54,743 nt of DNA from Flavobacteriales bacterium (GTDB lineage Bacteria; Bacteroidota; Bacteroidia; Flavobacteriales; Schleiferiaceae), in assembly GCA_007693635.1 (NCBI GenBank), contig REDE01000131.1:1-54743 (forward strand), written 5' to 3'. Positions 1 to 8,343 of this stretch are shown in pieces. How positions within the stretch are numbered: the stretch's first letter is position 1; each line of letters begins with the position of its first letter. Both the position numbers and the translations under genes were made by a program. The notes under the pieces were generated by a model. The model was not told where the DNA came from, ran no database searches, and saw only the letters and a program-made list of their open reading frames with translations.

Positions 1-77
1 ACGGTCAAGCCGGCGGCAGCCCCGATGACGTGACTGATGTGGAGTATGAAGAGGTTAATGACGACGATAAAAAGTAA
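1..77 (+). CDS. dnaK: Chaperone DnaK (Hsp70), C-terminal end only
   Basis: Only the last 24 codons are present; the gene begins outside the window. The readable tail starts at base 3, is Gly-rich and then acidic, and ends DVEYEEVNDDDKK before TAA at 75-77. This fits the flexible acidic tail of bacterial DnaK, which usually ends in a D-V-x-[FY]-E-E-V motif followed by Asp/Lys. DnaK is the ATP-dependent cytoplasmic chaperone that works with DnaJ and GrpE. The identification rests on the tail alone, so another protein with a similar acidic end is possible but unlikely. A strong hairpin follows 22 bases after the stop. Confidence 0.75.
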   Translation, partial: GQAGGSPDDVTDVEYEEVNDDDKK

Positions 78-98
78 TTCATTGATCTTGAGCAAAAC

Positions 99-132
99 AA
101 AAAGCCGCTTCAGAATTCTGAAGCGGCTTTTT
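99..132. terminator. Bidirectional rho-independent terminator between dnaK and lysS
   Basis: A perfect stem (101-113 pairing with 118-130, loop AATT) is flanked by A residues on the left and T residues on the right. It therefore works as a terminator for dnaK on the plus strand and for lysS on the minus strand, whose genes converge here. Confidence 0.9.
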
Positions 133-159
133 CTATGATTAGAATATGAAAAAATAACC

Positions 160-1872
160 CTAAATCCATCCTTGCACATCTTCCAGAGAAAGTGCAGGTA
201 TGTCCAGTTTTTTCTTCTTTCTCAATCCATTGAGTTTTTGATGGATTTGAGTATCCTTTGCTTTTCTCATTTCCTCCACACTTCCGTAAGCATCTAGGGC
301 AGCAGCGGCCCATAACTCAGGGACTCCAGCCTTTACGAAGTCGGCCGGAGTAGGAACGGATTTCGTTTTTTCCGGACGCATTTGCGGGAAGAAAAGCACC
401 TCTTGGATACTGCTTTTATTGGTCAAAAACATCGTCAAACGATCAATACCAATCCCCATACCTGCAGTAGGAGGCATCCCGTATTCCAAAGCACGAAGGA
501 AATCGTGATCGATAAACATTGCCTCATCGTCACCCTTTTCACTAAGTTGAAGTTGCTCCTCAAAGCGCGCTCTTTGGTCGATGGGGTCATTGAGCTCAGT
601 GTAGGCGTTGGCTAGTTCCTTCCCGTTAACCATTAGTTCAAAGCGCTCGGTGAGTGAGGGGTCGTTGCGATGTTTTTTACAAAGCGGTGACATTTCCACG
701 GGATAATCCGTAATAAAAGTGGGTTGAATATAATTCGGTTCACATTTTTCCCCGAAAATCTCATCGATGAGTTTTGCTTTACCCATCGATTCATCCGTCT
801 CGATGCCCAATTGCTTACAAACATCGCGAAGTTCTTGCTCATTCATTCCTGCAATATCAAAGCCCGTATGCTCTTTGATAGCGTCGAGTATGGCAACCCG
901 TTTAAACGGTGCTTGAAAGTTGATTTTCCGATCGCCTACCGGAACCTCAGTATCGCCGTTGTTGACTTCTTTCACCACATGTTCCAGCATTTTCTCCGTA
1001 AAAGCCATCATCCATTGGTAGTCTTTATAGGCCACGTAGATTTCCATCACGGTAAATTCGGGGTTATGGGTACGATCCATACCCTCGTTCCTAAAATCCT
1101 TAGCGAACTCATATACTCCATCAAAACCACCAACAATCAGACGCTTAAGGTAGAGTTCGTTTGCTATTCGCAAGTAGAGTGGAATATCGAGTGCATTGTG
1201 ATGTGTAATAAACGGACGAGCGGCGGCTCCACCAGGAATAGGTTGTAAAATTGGAGTTTCAACCTCGATATATCCGTGCGCATCGAAATAATTACGCATG
1301 GAGCTAATGATCTTAGAGCGCTTCAAGAAAGTTTCTTTCACGCCTGGATTAACCACTAAATCTACATATCTCTGACGATAACGCTGTTCGGGATCGGTGA
1401 AAGCATCATAGACATTTCCCTCGGCATCAGTCTTTACGATAGGCAAAGGCTTGAGACTTTTGCTAAGGAAAGTAAATGAGCGGACTTGAATGGATATTTC
1501 ACCCATTCGAGTGACAAAAACGGAGCCTTCTACACCGATAAAATCTCCGATGTCGAGCAATTTTTTATACACCTCATTATAGAGGGTTTTATCCTCATTC
1601 GGACAAATTTCGTCGCGATTAAAATAGAGTTGAATTCGATCTGTGTGATCCTTTAAATCGGCAAATCCGGCCTTTCCCATGATGCGTTTACTCATGATTC
1701 GGCCGGCTAATTTCACATTCACGAAATCTTCGGGCGAATTTTCAAAGGCCGAGAGAATCTGTTCGGCGGTATGCGTAACCTCGAAACCCTCTGCGGGATA
1801 AGGTTCGATACCGAGATTTCTCAGTGCTTCCAGCGCTTGTCTGCGCTGGATTTCTTGTTCTGAAAGCGACAT
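160..1872 (-). CDS. lysS: Lysyl-tRNA synthetase, class II
   Basis: Charges tRNA(Lys) with lysine in the cytoplasm using ATP. An OB-fold anticodon-binding domain lies at about residues 53-140. The class II catalytic core shows motif 2 at 260-274 ([15 protein letters not shown]) and motif 3 at 471-483 ([13 protein letters not shown]). At 570 residues it is longer than the roughly 500-residue E. coli enzyme. The extra 70 residues (501-570) form a Lys-rich helical tail, which I recall as usual in Bacteroidota LysS. The ATG at 1872 is preceded by a TACTTTTG promoter box. The gene lies 77 bases downstream of the motor operon on the same strand with no convincing terminator between them, so some read-through is possible. 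Confidence 0.96.
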   Translation of the reverse strand: MSLSEQEIQRRQALEALRNLGIEPYPAEGFEVTHTAEQILSAFENSPEDFVNVKLAGRIMSKRIMGKAGFADLKDHTDRIQLYFNRDEICPNEDKTLYNEVYKKLLDIGDFIGVEGSVFVTRMGEISIQVRSFTFLSKSLKPLPIVKTDAEGNVYDAFTDPEQRYRQRYVDLVVNPGVKETFLKRSKIISSMRNYFDAHGYIEVETPILQPIPGGAAARPFITHHNALDIPLYLRIANELYLKRLIVGGFDGVYEFAKDFRNEGMDRTHNPEFTVMEIYVAYKDYQWMMAFTEKMLEHVVKEVNNGDTEVPVGDRKINFQAPFKRVAILDAIKEHTGFDIAGMNEQELRDVCKQLGIETDESMGKAKLIDEIFGEKCEPNYIQPTFITDYPVEMSPLCKKHRNDPSLTERFELMVNGKELANAYTELNDPIDQRARFEEQLQLSEKGDDEAMFIDHDFLRALEYGMPPTAGMGIGIDRLTMFLTNKSSIQEVLFFPQMRPEKTKSVPTPADFVKAGVPELWAAAALDAYGSVEEMRKAKDTQIHQKLNGLRKKKKLDIPALSLEDVQGWI

Positions 1873-1891
1873 AAGCTATGATTTAGGGCTG

Positions 1892-1899
1892 CAAAAGTA
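1892..1899 (-). promoter_or_regulatory. Bacteroidota -7 box for lysS (TACTTTTG)
   Basis: Read on the minus strand this is TACTTTTG, matching the Bacteroidota TAnnTTTG consensus, 20 bases before the lysS start codon. No good TTG box sits at the usual distance upstream, so only the -7 element is claimed. Confidence 0.5.
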
Positions 1900-1949
1900 C
1901 AGCACAAAGCCTGCTTAATATCTCAATTAAATTTCTTTTGAGAAATCGA

Positions 1950-4133
1950 TTACAGCTGGTAACTTACTCCAATATGAAACTGATAAAACCAATCGGTCAA
2001 TCCATTAAAAGAACGTCTGGCCCCAGGAGCAACATTAGGATCAAAACCTACTAAACGTCTTACTAGACGATCATCGACCTCACTTCCAAGTTGATGATTT
2101 TGAACAACTCGATTAATATCGCCACCAGCCCATTGACCTGTACCCATATCGTCGAGGTAATCCGTAGAAGTAAATATTAATCGTGCTTCACCTTTGATAG
2201 TAAATCGCTTAAATAACAACGTGGCACTAGCTGATGCTCCAAAAGTCATAGCGAATCGCCCATACGGATCATGATCCATTAGAAAGTGTTGACCTTCTGT
2301 GCCCACATCGCGTAAATTGTAGAGATTTGCCTGACGTCGAGCATTTCTACGGAAAGAAAAACCACTCTCATCTTCACCTCGAACATAATCTGTTCCTGCA
2401 ACCCGATAGGGATTAAAATGCATGAAGCCCATATTAAATCCTCCGGACGGAATTAGTTTATATTTTTTACCGGGATTAATTTCGTAGCGGCGAAGATGCC
2501 AGATAGCCTCAGCTTCAAGCATTTGAAAACGCGTGAGAACATTAAGCGCTGAAGTGCTTGCGTTAAAGGGTCGAAACTCATTAAAATCCGAGTCATAACT
2601 AAAGTTTGTTCTACCAGGACCCGAATATGCTGGAGCAAAAGGGTTATGCAAAGAAACACTACCCGCAAAACCAGCGAATTTAGCTGAAAAACGCGTATTT
2701 ATATTGTACTGTGCAAAAAGTCCATAGCTGTATTCCATAGTACTTGGTAGTGGAAATCCGTTAACAACTGGAATATCTTTAACAAAATTAGGCATCCAAG
2801 AAATTTCAGAAATATATGCATGGCGAATTCCTCCACCACCGAACTGATTACCACCCATAATGTTTCCGCCAAAATTCAGGCCAACCTCCCATGTTTTCAA
2901 AGAACGAACAACTTCATTCTTACCTTTAAAGACGGGGATTGGAACAATCAGTTTAAGGCGAGATTCTTCCTCTTCGAAAACAGGAGCATCAGCGTCACCA
3001 GGTCCGGCTGATTCAGTCGGTTTATCTTCAGCTATTTCAACAAAATATGGGGCTGACGTATTCAATGCATTTCCAGTATTAAATTCAATTGTTGAAGGAC
3101 TAAGTTCGGGAGAGAATGTAACGATCAATGAATCTTCTAGGCGCTTAACATCAAACGCAATAGGTACATTATCAGAATCCAGTAAACCAACCACATCAAT
3201 ATTTCCTGAAGTTGCAAATGCTAACTTCCCATTTGAAGAGTAGGCTTTTCGAATAGCACCCTCACGACCAAAAGCAAGAAAGTCGCTATCAACTTGCGTT
3301 AATTCTACTAAAGGCAAACGAAAATCGTTGTTTCTATCTGAAATTACACTTTGATTACCATGAAATACTACTTGATTGAGTTGTACCTTTTGACTAGATG
3401 AGCCATATACAGAGATTCCTACCTCTTTGCTTCCAGAGAAATTTCGCTCGAAAGCCATAGAGCCAAGTAGAGGTGTTACTAAATCATCTTGATTAGAAAC
3501 AAAGCGATCAAAAACAATATGTAGAACTCCGATTTCCTTTGATTCGCCTGCCAAAGTATTATCAGCGAAATAAAGTTTATCAAATGAATAATCAATAGAG
3601 CTTGAACCAAATCCTTCCACTATCATACCTGATTTATTCCGAATAAAGTCAGTATTAGTTATGGAAAAACTTATTTGTTGTTGATCACGAAGATCGGTTA
3701 AAGGCATGCCGATATAAAGCTGCGGGTCAGAATAAGAACCATTAATGAATTTTAATCCGTCCAAATCAATTTGGTTCCTATACCATAGAGGACTAAAACG
3801 AAGAGACTGACTTAAATTATCAAAGGTTGCGTGTTTGATTGTGATTGATGAATTATAATTTGCTCCGCGAATAGTAATACCTACACCTGGTAAATTTGGA
3901 TTTTTACTAATTAATTTAACTGGGTTACTTTCTGTACCGTTGATAATCAACGTTCCGTGAACATCAAGCCATGCACTAGGCGCAAATTCTAAAATTGCTC
4001 CAGGACCGAAGCTTAGTGTATCATTTTTGTCGACAATGACAATACCCTCTATTTTTGTTACATTTTGAGCTTGAATATTTAAAACAAACATCAAAAGTGG
4101 CAGTAAGGCATAAAAAGCGAATGGACGATTCAT
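1950..4133 (-). CDS. Secreted beta-helix domain fused to a PorG-like (DUF6089) outer-membrane barrel
   Basis: Seen: a signal peptide (about 1-22, ending NIQAQ). Residues 25-350 are rich in short beta strands and Asn/Asp turns (GTLIINGTESNP-type rungs), like a right-handed parallel beta-helix. A Pro/Glu/Asp-rich linker follows (about 370-395). The C-terminal half (about 400-727) alternates aromatic and small residues and ends in YQL, as expected of an outer-membrane barrel. The barrel carries LRDVGTEGQ and STDYLDDM, which resemble the LxPLGTEGQG and TFTDYLDDVS motifs I recall from the DUF6089/PorG family. PorG is the outer-membrane T9SS component associated with the PorKN ring. The gene starts 3 bases after the second GldM-like gene and is the last gene of the motor operon. 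Inference: it is the outer-membrane partner of the GldL/GldM-like motor, with the beta-helix facing the periplasm or the cell surface. The fusion of the two domains is unusual. PorG kinship is by motif only. Confidence 0.7.
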   Translation of the reverse strand: MNRPFAFYALLPLLMFVLNIQAQNVTKIEGIVIVDKNDTLSFGPGAILEFAPSAWLDVHGTLIINGTESNPVKLISKNPNLPGVGITIRGANYNSSITIKHATFDNLSQSLRFSPLWYRNQIDLDGLKFINGSYSDPQLYIGMPLTDLRDQQQISFSITNTDFIRNKSGMIVEGFGSSSIDYSFDKLYFADNTLAGESKEIGVLHIVFDRFVSNQDDLVTPLLGSMAFERNFSGSKEVGISVYGSSSQKVQLNQVVFHGNQSVISDRNNDFRLPLVELTQVDSDFLAFGREGAIRKAYSSNGKLAFATSGNIDVVGLLDSDNVPIAFDVKRLEDSLIVTFSPELSPSTIEFNTGNALNTSAPYFVEIAEDKPTESAGPGDADAPVFEEEESRLKLIVPIPVFKGKNEVVRSLKTWEVGLNFGGNIMGGNQFGGGGIRHAYISEISWMPNFVKDIPVVNGFPLPSTMEYSYGLFAQYNINTRFSAKFAGFAGSVSLHNPFAPAYSGPGRTNFSYDSDFNEFRPFNASTSALNVLTRFQMLEAEAIWHLRRYEINPGKKYKLIPSGGFNMGFMHFNPYRVAGTDYVRGEDESGFSFRRNARRQANLYNLRDVGTEGQHFLMDHDPYGRFAMTFGASASATLLFKRFTIKGEARLIFTSTDYLDDMGTGQWAGGDINRVVQNHQLGSEVDDRLVRRLVGFDPNVAPGARRSFNGLTDWFYQFHIGVSYQL

Positions 4134-4136
4134 ACG

Positions 4137-5561
4137 TTATAATATTTCGATTAGTAAGGGTTCGTTTATTGATATCGATCCAGAAGTATGGTTCACAACA
4201 ACTTCTGAAACCCGTATATGTTGAACCCATTTAAGCTCATCTGAGGTAAAATCTATCGTACCGCTGTTAAAAGTTTTCCGATTATTTTTCGAACCAAAAA
4301 ACTCAACAGTCATTGAGGATATATTAAAATCTAATCCTTCTATCGCTGGGCGTAAAGCACGAATAGTGAGTTCATTTAACTCCATTAATCTGTTTCTACT
4401 AATTTTAAAATTAGATACGCCTTCAGCAAGCAAAAAAGGTACAGGAACGGGCTGAACATAAACAGAATCGAACAAAACCAAATCACCTTGTTTATTTAAA
4501 AATTTTAGTGAACACCAACCCTGTTCCAGAGGAGTGAAGGTAATTGTGTTATCGCCGAGTTCTACGTTATTATAATCGAGGCAGGGACTTCTTAAAGACC
4601 AAACTCGAGCTAGGCTAGCGTACTCCAACGTTGTCTTCTTACCAATATAAATATGATGAAGTGCTGTGATGTCTTTAGGCTCCAATTTGCGTGGTCTCAC
4701 AGCAATTGAAAGAACATCAGATTTGCCGTTGGAATTAATAAGCATCCTATAGATACCTGTTTTTGTTGGAATAAAAGCAACTGTATCACCCTGAAAGTTT
4801 AGTTCACCACTAACTGGTTGCCCTTTTAATGAAATTGTGACTTGTTTAGATATTCCGGGTTCAAAAACGAACCTAGCAGTATCACCAAGCTTTAGACTTT
4901 CAAGATTAAAAGCTATTTTAAGTTTTAATCGATCTTCCACAGATTCATCTGTCGTGGACTCATCCTTAGGATCGTCGGCCAGAATTCCATCACTCGAATC
5001 ATAAGCCCCTACATTATTGAAAAATAAAGAAAGAGAGACTTTATAGTCCATACATATAAGAGCTGTAACCGAATGAGGAACATCCTTAAATCGCCACCTT
5101 TTCCATTCGTCGAAATTCTTATCTTTTAACCCATTAGAAATATCATCCTCAAAAACCTCATCAAAATAATTTAATTTCTCATCATCGCCCGAAGAAATTA
5201 GCTTTTCACGAAATACTGTTAGCATTGAAAAGAACCTTTCGGCACCGTTACCTAAATAGAAAAAACGATTAGTAAAAGCATAATCACCATGCCCTTTATA
5301 ACCTTCGTCTAAAACGATGTTACCTTCAGTAAGGAAAGTATGATACATAGAGTCAACCTCTTGAATCAAATCATGTATATCCGTATCACTATTATCAAGT
5401 TCCAAAAGATTATTTTCCAAATCGGAAAAAATAATAGGATTCACACGCATCCAGTCAATAGGAATTTGTGTAATAGCCATTGAGATAAATAGTAAAAAGA
5501 GGACGCTAACAAGCTTGTATCGCAAATTTTTCCTCTTAGGTATTTTAACTGTACTGCCCAT
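4137..5561 (-). CDS. GldM/PorM-like motor shaft protein, second paralogue
   Basis: 474 residues, against about 510 for canonical GldM. Seen: a short basic cytoplasmic start (STVKIPKRKN), one membrane helix at about 16-36, a helix-rich stretch to about 190, an acidic linker, then beta-rich repeats and a C-terminal domain (about 385-474). That last domain has the strand pattern FNISSMTVEFFGS, matching the final GldM domain. The N-terminal motif TVKIPKxKN is shared with the upstream paralogue, so the two are tandem duplicates that have diverged strongly. The Tyr that follows the conserved Asn in canonical GldM and in the first paralogue is Phe22 here. The ATG overlaps the upstream stop by one base (TAATG), so translation is coupled. 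Known: GldM dimers cross the inner membrane inside a GldL pentamer and reach the outer-membrane ring. Inference: the two paralogues form a heterodimer in equal amounts. Confidence 0.75.
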   Translation of the reverse strand: MGSTVKIPKRKNLRYKLVSVLFLLFISMAITQIPIDWMRVNPIIFSDLENNLLELDNSDTDIHDLIQEVDSMYHTFLTEGNIVLDEGYKGHGDYAFTNRFFYLGNGAERFFSMLTVFREKLISSGDDEKLNYFDEVFEDDISNGLKDKNFDEWKRWRFKDVPHSVTALICMDYKVSLSLFFNNVGAYDSSDGILADDPKDESTTDESVEDRLKLKIAFNLESLKLGDTARFVFEPGISKQVTISLKGQPVSGELNFQGDTVAFIPTKTGIYRMLINSNGKSDVLSIAVRPRKLEPKDITALHHIYIGKKTTLEYASLARVWSLRSPCLDYNNVELGDNTITFTPLEQGWCSLKFLNKQGDLVLFDSVYVQPVPVPFLLAEGVSNFKISRNRLMELNELTIRALRPAIEGLDFNISSMTVEFFGSKNNRKTFNSGTIDFTSDELKWVQHIRVSEVVVNHTSGSISINEPLLIEIL

Positions 5562-7012
5562 TACCTAGATAAAATTATTGTTTTCCCAAGATGACTTTGG
5601 TTATTTGCGCTTGCTGAAACCTTAATTTCGTGAAAAATAACAGTTGTGCCCGAATTAATTGCAGATAGGGCAGACCTCATTTCTGGTGTAAGGAGCCGGT
5701 TTGAGCTTTGCAACTTATACTTCAAACCGCTTTCATTATACACGCTTAAGGAAAAACCTGTAACGCTCCAATTTCTTTTAAGCACCTCTAATTTTGAAAT
5801 TTGTGTAATGTCTGAAGTGACTTGTCCAGAAACATCATAAAGGCCTATTTCTAACGGCTCAGGCAGTCGTGCCTCAATTTGAAGTTCATCCAAAACCTCT
5901 TTAGACTGAACATGTTTCATTTGGACTAAAAACAATCCTTTTTCGGCAGGTGTCAAGTAAAGAATATTTTTGTCTAACCGGATTTGTCCGTGATTAGATG
6001 TAAAGAAGACGGAAGAAAGAGGTACAATATTGGTATCTAAACTTATTTGCATTTCATTACCCACCACTGCATCCATCGTAGAAGCTTGCACCAAGTAACG
6101 GAATTGGGGGTCTAGAACCTCAAATGATGTATTGACATTTTCCCCCGCATAATTGACTTGAACCGAGTAAATGCCTTTTTTGTAAGGCACATAGCGGATA
6201 GAATATCGATTATCACCTTGTCTTTGTACACCAACAGGTAGTCCCTCAATAAAAACCTTAGGAATGGAATTAGCATCATCGCCATCAGCAATTAAATTCA
6301 TTGTAAACACATCTCCCAGGGCTAAAAACCTTTTAAATTGTTGTATAAATGGCGCTCTCTCAATCACATCAAATTCTTCAATGTCCTGATCGTCTTCTGC
6401 CGCAACTTCTTGCGAATCACCGTCTGATATTTCCTTGACCAATACGTTGTAAGCGTGTGATAAAACTGCAAATTTAAAATGTTCTATAATTACTGAAAAA
6501 GCTGCGTTTGGTAACTGGTTAAACAAATAGTCACCACCAATTTCATCGCTAAAAAATGTGGAATGTGAAGCCATAAATCCCTTTTGCCCTTCCAACTGAT
6601 CCACAAAATCTGCGAATGCCAAACGTTGCTGTTCAAACTCAATATAGGTCGCGTGAGATGGTCGTAAATTTTTATCGGTATAGGAGTATTCTTTAAGCTT
6701 TTCTATACTCTGAACGAAGCTTGAACCAAAGTAATCGTTAAAGCGAATTATTGAGCTATTCAAATAATCAACATACTCTATGGTCTTATCCCTAAGTTCC
6801 GCTGCTTGTCTTGAATCTTGTAAATCAGCACCTTTAATTTGCTCCAAAAGAAACTCATTATATGCATTTTGCGTGCTCTGTAAATGCGTGTAGTGAACAA
6901 CAAAATTACCTGTGCTTGATAGGAAAATAAAGACAATAAAAACCAAATACAAGAAATTAACCTTCTTGTATAAGGCATTTTTAGATTTTGGTATTTTTAC
7001 TGTTCCGCTCAT
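5561..7012 (-). CDS. GldM/PorM-like motor shaft protein, first paralogue
   Basis: 483 residues. Seen: a basic cytoplasmic start (TVKIPKSKN), a membrane helix at about 18-38 beginning KKVNFLYLVFIVFIF, a helical periplasmic region to about 200, an acidic linker (about 205-222), then Ig-like beta domains. The C-terminal domain (about 395-483) carries LEVLKRNWSVTGFSLSVYN and IFHEIKVSA, close to the last domain of GldM (FxVTGFxVS ... IEDIKAKG). The membrane helix aligns with GldM KMINLMYLVF, keeping the Asn (N19) and Tyr (Y22). The position of GldM Arg9 is Leu14 here, with Lys16/Lys17 nearby. It follows the GldL-like gene by 4 bases. Function by family: a shaft that carries rotation or conformational change, driven by the proton gradient, across the periplasm. 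It is not MotB or ExbD: it lacks an OmpA peptidoglycan domain and is far longer than ExbD. Confidence 0.85.
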   Translation of the reverse strand: MSGTVKIPKSKNALYKKVNFLYLVFIVFIFLSSTGNFVVHYTHLQSTQNAYNEFLLEQIKGADLQDSRQAAELRDKTIEYVDYLNSSIIRFNDYFGSSFVQSIEKLKEYSYTDKNLRPSHATYIEFEQQRLAFADFVDQLEGQKGFMASHSTFFSDEIGGDYLFNQLPNAAFSVIIEHFKFAVLSHAYNVLVKEISDGDSQEVAAEDDQDIEEFDVIERAPFIQQFKRFLALGDVFTMNLIADGDDANSIPKVFIEGLPVGVQRQGDNRYSIRYVPYKKGIYSVQVNYAGENVNTSFEVLDPQFRYLVQASTMDAVVGNEMQISLDTNIVPLSSVFFTSNHGQIRLDKNILYLTPAEKGLFLVQMKHVQSKEVLDELQIEARLPEPLEIGLYDVSGQVTSDITQISKLEVLKRNWSVTGFSLSVYNESGLKYKLQSSNRLLTPEMRSALSAINSGTTVIFHEIKVSASANNQSHLGKTIILSR

Positions 7013-7016
7013 TTTT

Positions 7017-7529
7017 TTACTTTGAGTCGAGAATGTTATTATACTTATCGTTGATCACTTTCAGATTGTCATTATATGACTGCATCAAGTTATTGAAATC
7101 TGAAATACGCTCTTTCATTTCTACTGAATCTTTTGCAGAAGCCTCCAAATGACCCTTAACTGAGCTGAGCGTTCCCGATAAATCTTTGAGGTTATCGTTC
7201 AACTCTCCCAATGTCTGACTAAACTGACCCATAGCCTTTGCATAACCTTCTAACATTTGAGCCTGCTCTGGATTACCCCCTGAGTTACTGCCGTTATCAA
7301 GTTGAGGGAAAACATTTTCCCAGTTGTACTCTTTATCTGCTACCTTACGCTCGAATGCGGAAACCAAAAACACGAGAGCCTCAATGGTAAGACCAACAAC
7401 AAAAAGTTCGTTGGCATAATTCCAACCTAAAAATTTAAACATCGCCCCTACCAATACAACCGATGCTCCAAAACCATAGAAAAAGGTGATTGGATCAAGT
7501 TTACCTTTAGCTTTTACTTGATTGCTCAT
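7017..7529 (-). CDS. GldL/PorL-like proton-driven stator protein
   Basis: 170 residues from the ATG at 7529. A longer frame runs upstream to 7676, but it overlaps the preceding gene and has no GldL-like character. Seen: two membrane helices (about 15-34 and 41-58). FFYGFGASVVLVGAMFKFLGW matches the first GldL helix in all but small changes. VVGLTIEALVFLVSAFE matches the second and keeps Glu50, equivalent to the essential Glu49 of Flavobacterium GldL, and Glu60 at its end. YNWENVFPQL follows, as in GldL (xxWExVYPEL). The tail (about 95-170) is a helical, coiled-coil cytoplasmic region. Known: five GldL subunits surround two GldM helices and convert proton flow into movement. Inference: this motor is energised. 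It is shorter than GldL (about 215) and PorL (about 300). Confidence 0.9.
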   Translation of the reverse strand: MSNQVKAKGKLDPITFFYGFGASVVLVGAMFKFLGWNYANELFVVGLTIEALVFLVSAFERKVADKEYNWENVFPQLDNGSNSGGNPEQAQMLEGYAKAMGQFSQTLGELNDNLKDLSGTLSSVKGHLEASAKDSVEMKERISDFNNLMQSYNDNLKVINDKYNNILDSK

Positions 7530-7548
7530 ACTTATAACAAATTGATGA

Positions 7549-8049
7549 TTATTTACGAAGAATATACTCTTGGAACTTATTCCAACTAGATATGTTTGTT
7601 TGTATGGCTCTTTTCGCGGAAAGCCTAGAGAAACCCCATGCAATTGCAATTGCGATAAGAAGCCCGAACGCCACAAACGAAAAAACAGATTTGATTCTCG
7701 AGTCGACTTGACTTTCTATTTGAATTACAGCGCTCGAATTACTTTCTGTTAAAGTGTTAACCGAAGACAATTCAGCAGCTACACTGTTCATCCCGGCTCT
7801 AAATTCAGTCAGTACATTTTCTTCTACACTAGAAACCTCCGAACGAAGCTGTTCAATTTCGGTTTTATTCTGAGACAAGGCTTGACGGATAACAAATAGC
7901 TCGTTTCTTAGCTCCTTATTCTCTTGATCAAGACGACTTATTAATTTTTGCAAATCACCAACAGTCGTCTCTGTTTCCACTTGGGCATAAGATACGTAAG
8001 TAAACAATTGGCTGCAAAGAAGCACAATGGAAAGAATATTTTTTAGCAT
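7549..8049 (-). CDS. Small periplasmic coiled-coil protein with C-terminal membrane anchor
   Basis: 166 residues, no family recognised. Seen: a signal peptide (1-23, ending VSYAQ), a Glu/Leu-rich coiled coil at about 28-100, a membrane helix at 121-141 (SVFSFVAFGLLIAIAIAWGF), and a 25-residue basic cytoplasmic tail. The ATG at 8049 was chosen because a longer frame to 8154 would run through the promoter at 8126-8154 and lacks a signal peptide. It is the first gene of the motor operon, 19 bases before the GldL-like gene. Inference: it spans from periplasm to cytoplasm beside the GldL-like ring, perhaps as an assembly factor, plug or regulator. If the signal peptide is not cleaved it would be a hairpin with two membrane segments. 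Confidence 0.75.
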   Translation of the reverse strand: MLKNILSIVLLCSQLFTYVSYAQVETETTVGDLQKLISRLDQENKELRNELFVIRQALSQNKTEIEQLRSEVSSVEENVLTEFRAGMNSVAAELSSVNTLTESNSSAVIQIESQVDSRIKSVFSFVAFGLLIAIAIAWGFSRLSAKRAIQTNISSWNKFQEYILRK

Positions 8050-8125
8050 AAAGCAACAATTATTGAATAAGTCCAGAGAAATGGTTTTTATCTCTTCTAT
8101 TAAAAAACACTTAAATTTCCCGTGG

Positions 8126-8154
8126 CAAATATATTGATGTTTTTCAAAATCCAA
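8126..8154 (-). promoter_or_regulatory. Promoter of the GldL/GldM-like motor operon
   Basis: On the minus strand: TTG (8152-8154), an 18-base spacer, then TATATTTG (8126-8133). This is a full match to the Bacteroidota promoter layout. Transcription would begin near 8119, giving a leader of about 70 bases before the first gene. The stretch 8155-8280 upstream is AT-rich and contains nothing else I can identify. Confidence 0.7.
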
Positions 8155-8282
8155 TACATTGAACTATAATTTTTTACTTATTTGGCAGTTTACAAAGAGT
8201 ATTTTCACCTAATTAAATAAATATCAATGATTTAATTCCGCTTAAATAATTGTAAATATTTTTTTACCAATACTTAATAACG

Positions 8283-8322
8283 AAAAAAGCGGGTAGCAAC
8301 GAATACATTGCTTACCCGCTTT
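8283..8322 (-). terminator. Terminator of the SPOR-barrel gene
   Basis: On the minus strand a GC-rich stem (8309-8322 with 8286-8299, one bulged base) is followed by a run of six T. It lies 22 bases after the stop of the SPOR-domain gene and separates it from the motor operon. Confidence 0.85.
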
Positions 8323-8343
8323 AAAACTTAATGTATAACTAAA

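Noticed and set aside
724-1248. 174-codon plus-strand frame inside lysS
   Set aside because: Antisense shadow of lysS, with no signals of its own.
5561-7012. MotB, ExbD or Zorya-type motor identity for the GldM-like proteins
   Set aside because: No OmpA peptidoglycan-binding domain, much longer than ExbD, and the C-terminal domain and membrane helix match GldM. No Zorya helicase or nuclease genes are nearby.
7530-7676. Upstream extension of the GldL-like frame
   Set aside because: It overlaps the coiled-coil gene, has no GldL features, and the GldL-like homology starts at the ATG at 7529.
8050-8154. Upstream extension of the coiled-coil protein to 8154
   Set aside because: It runs through a good promoter and would bury the signal peptide inside the protein.
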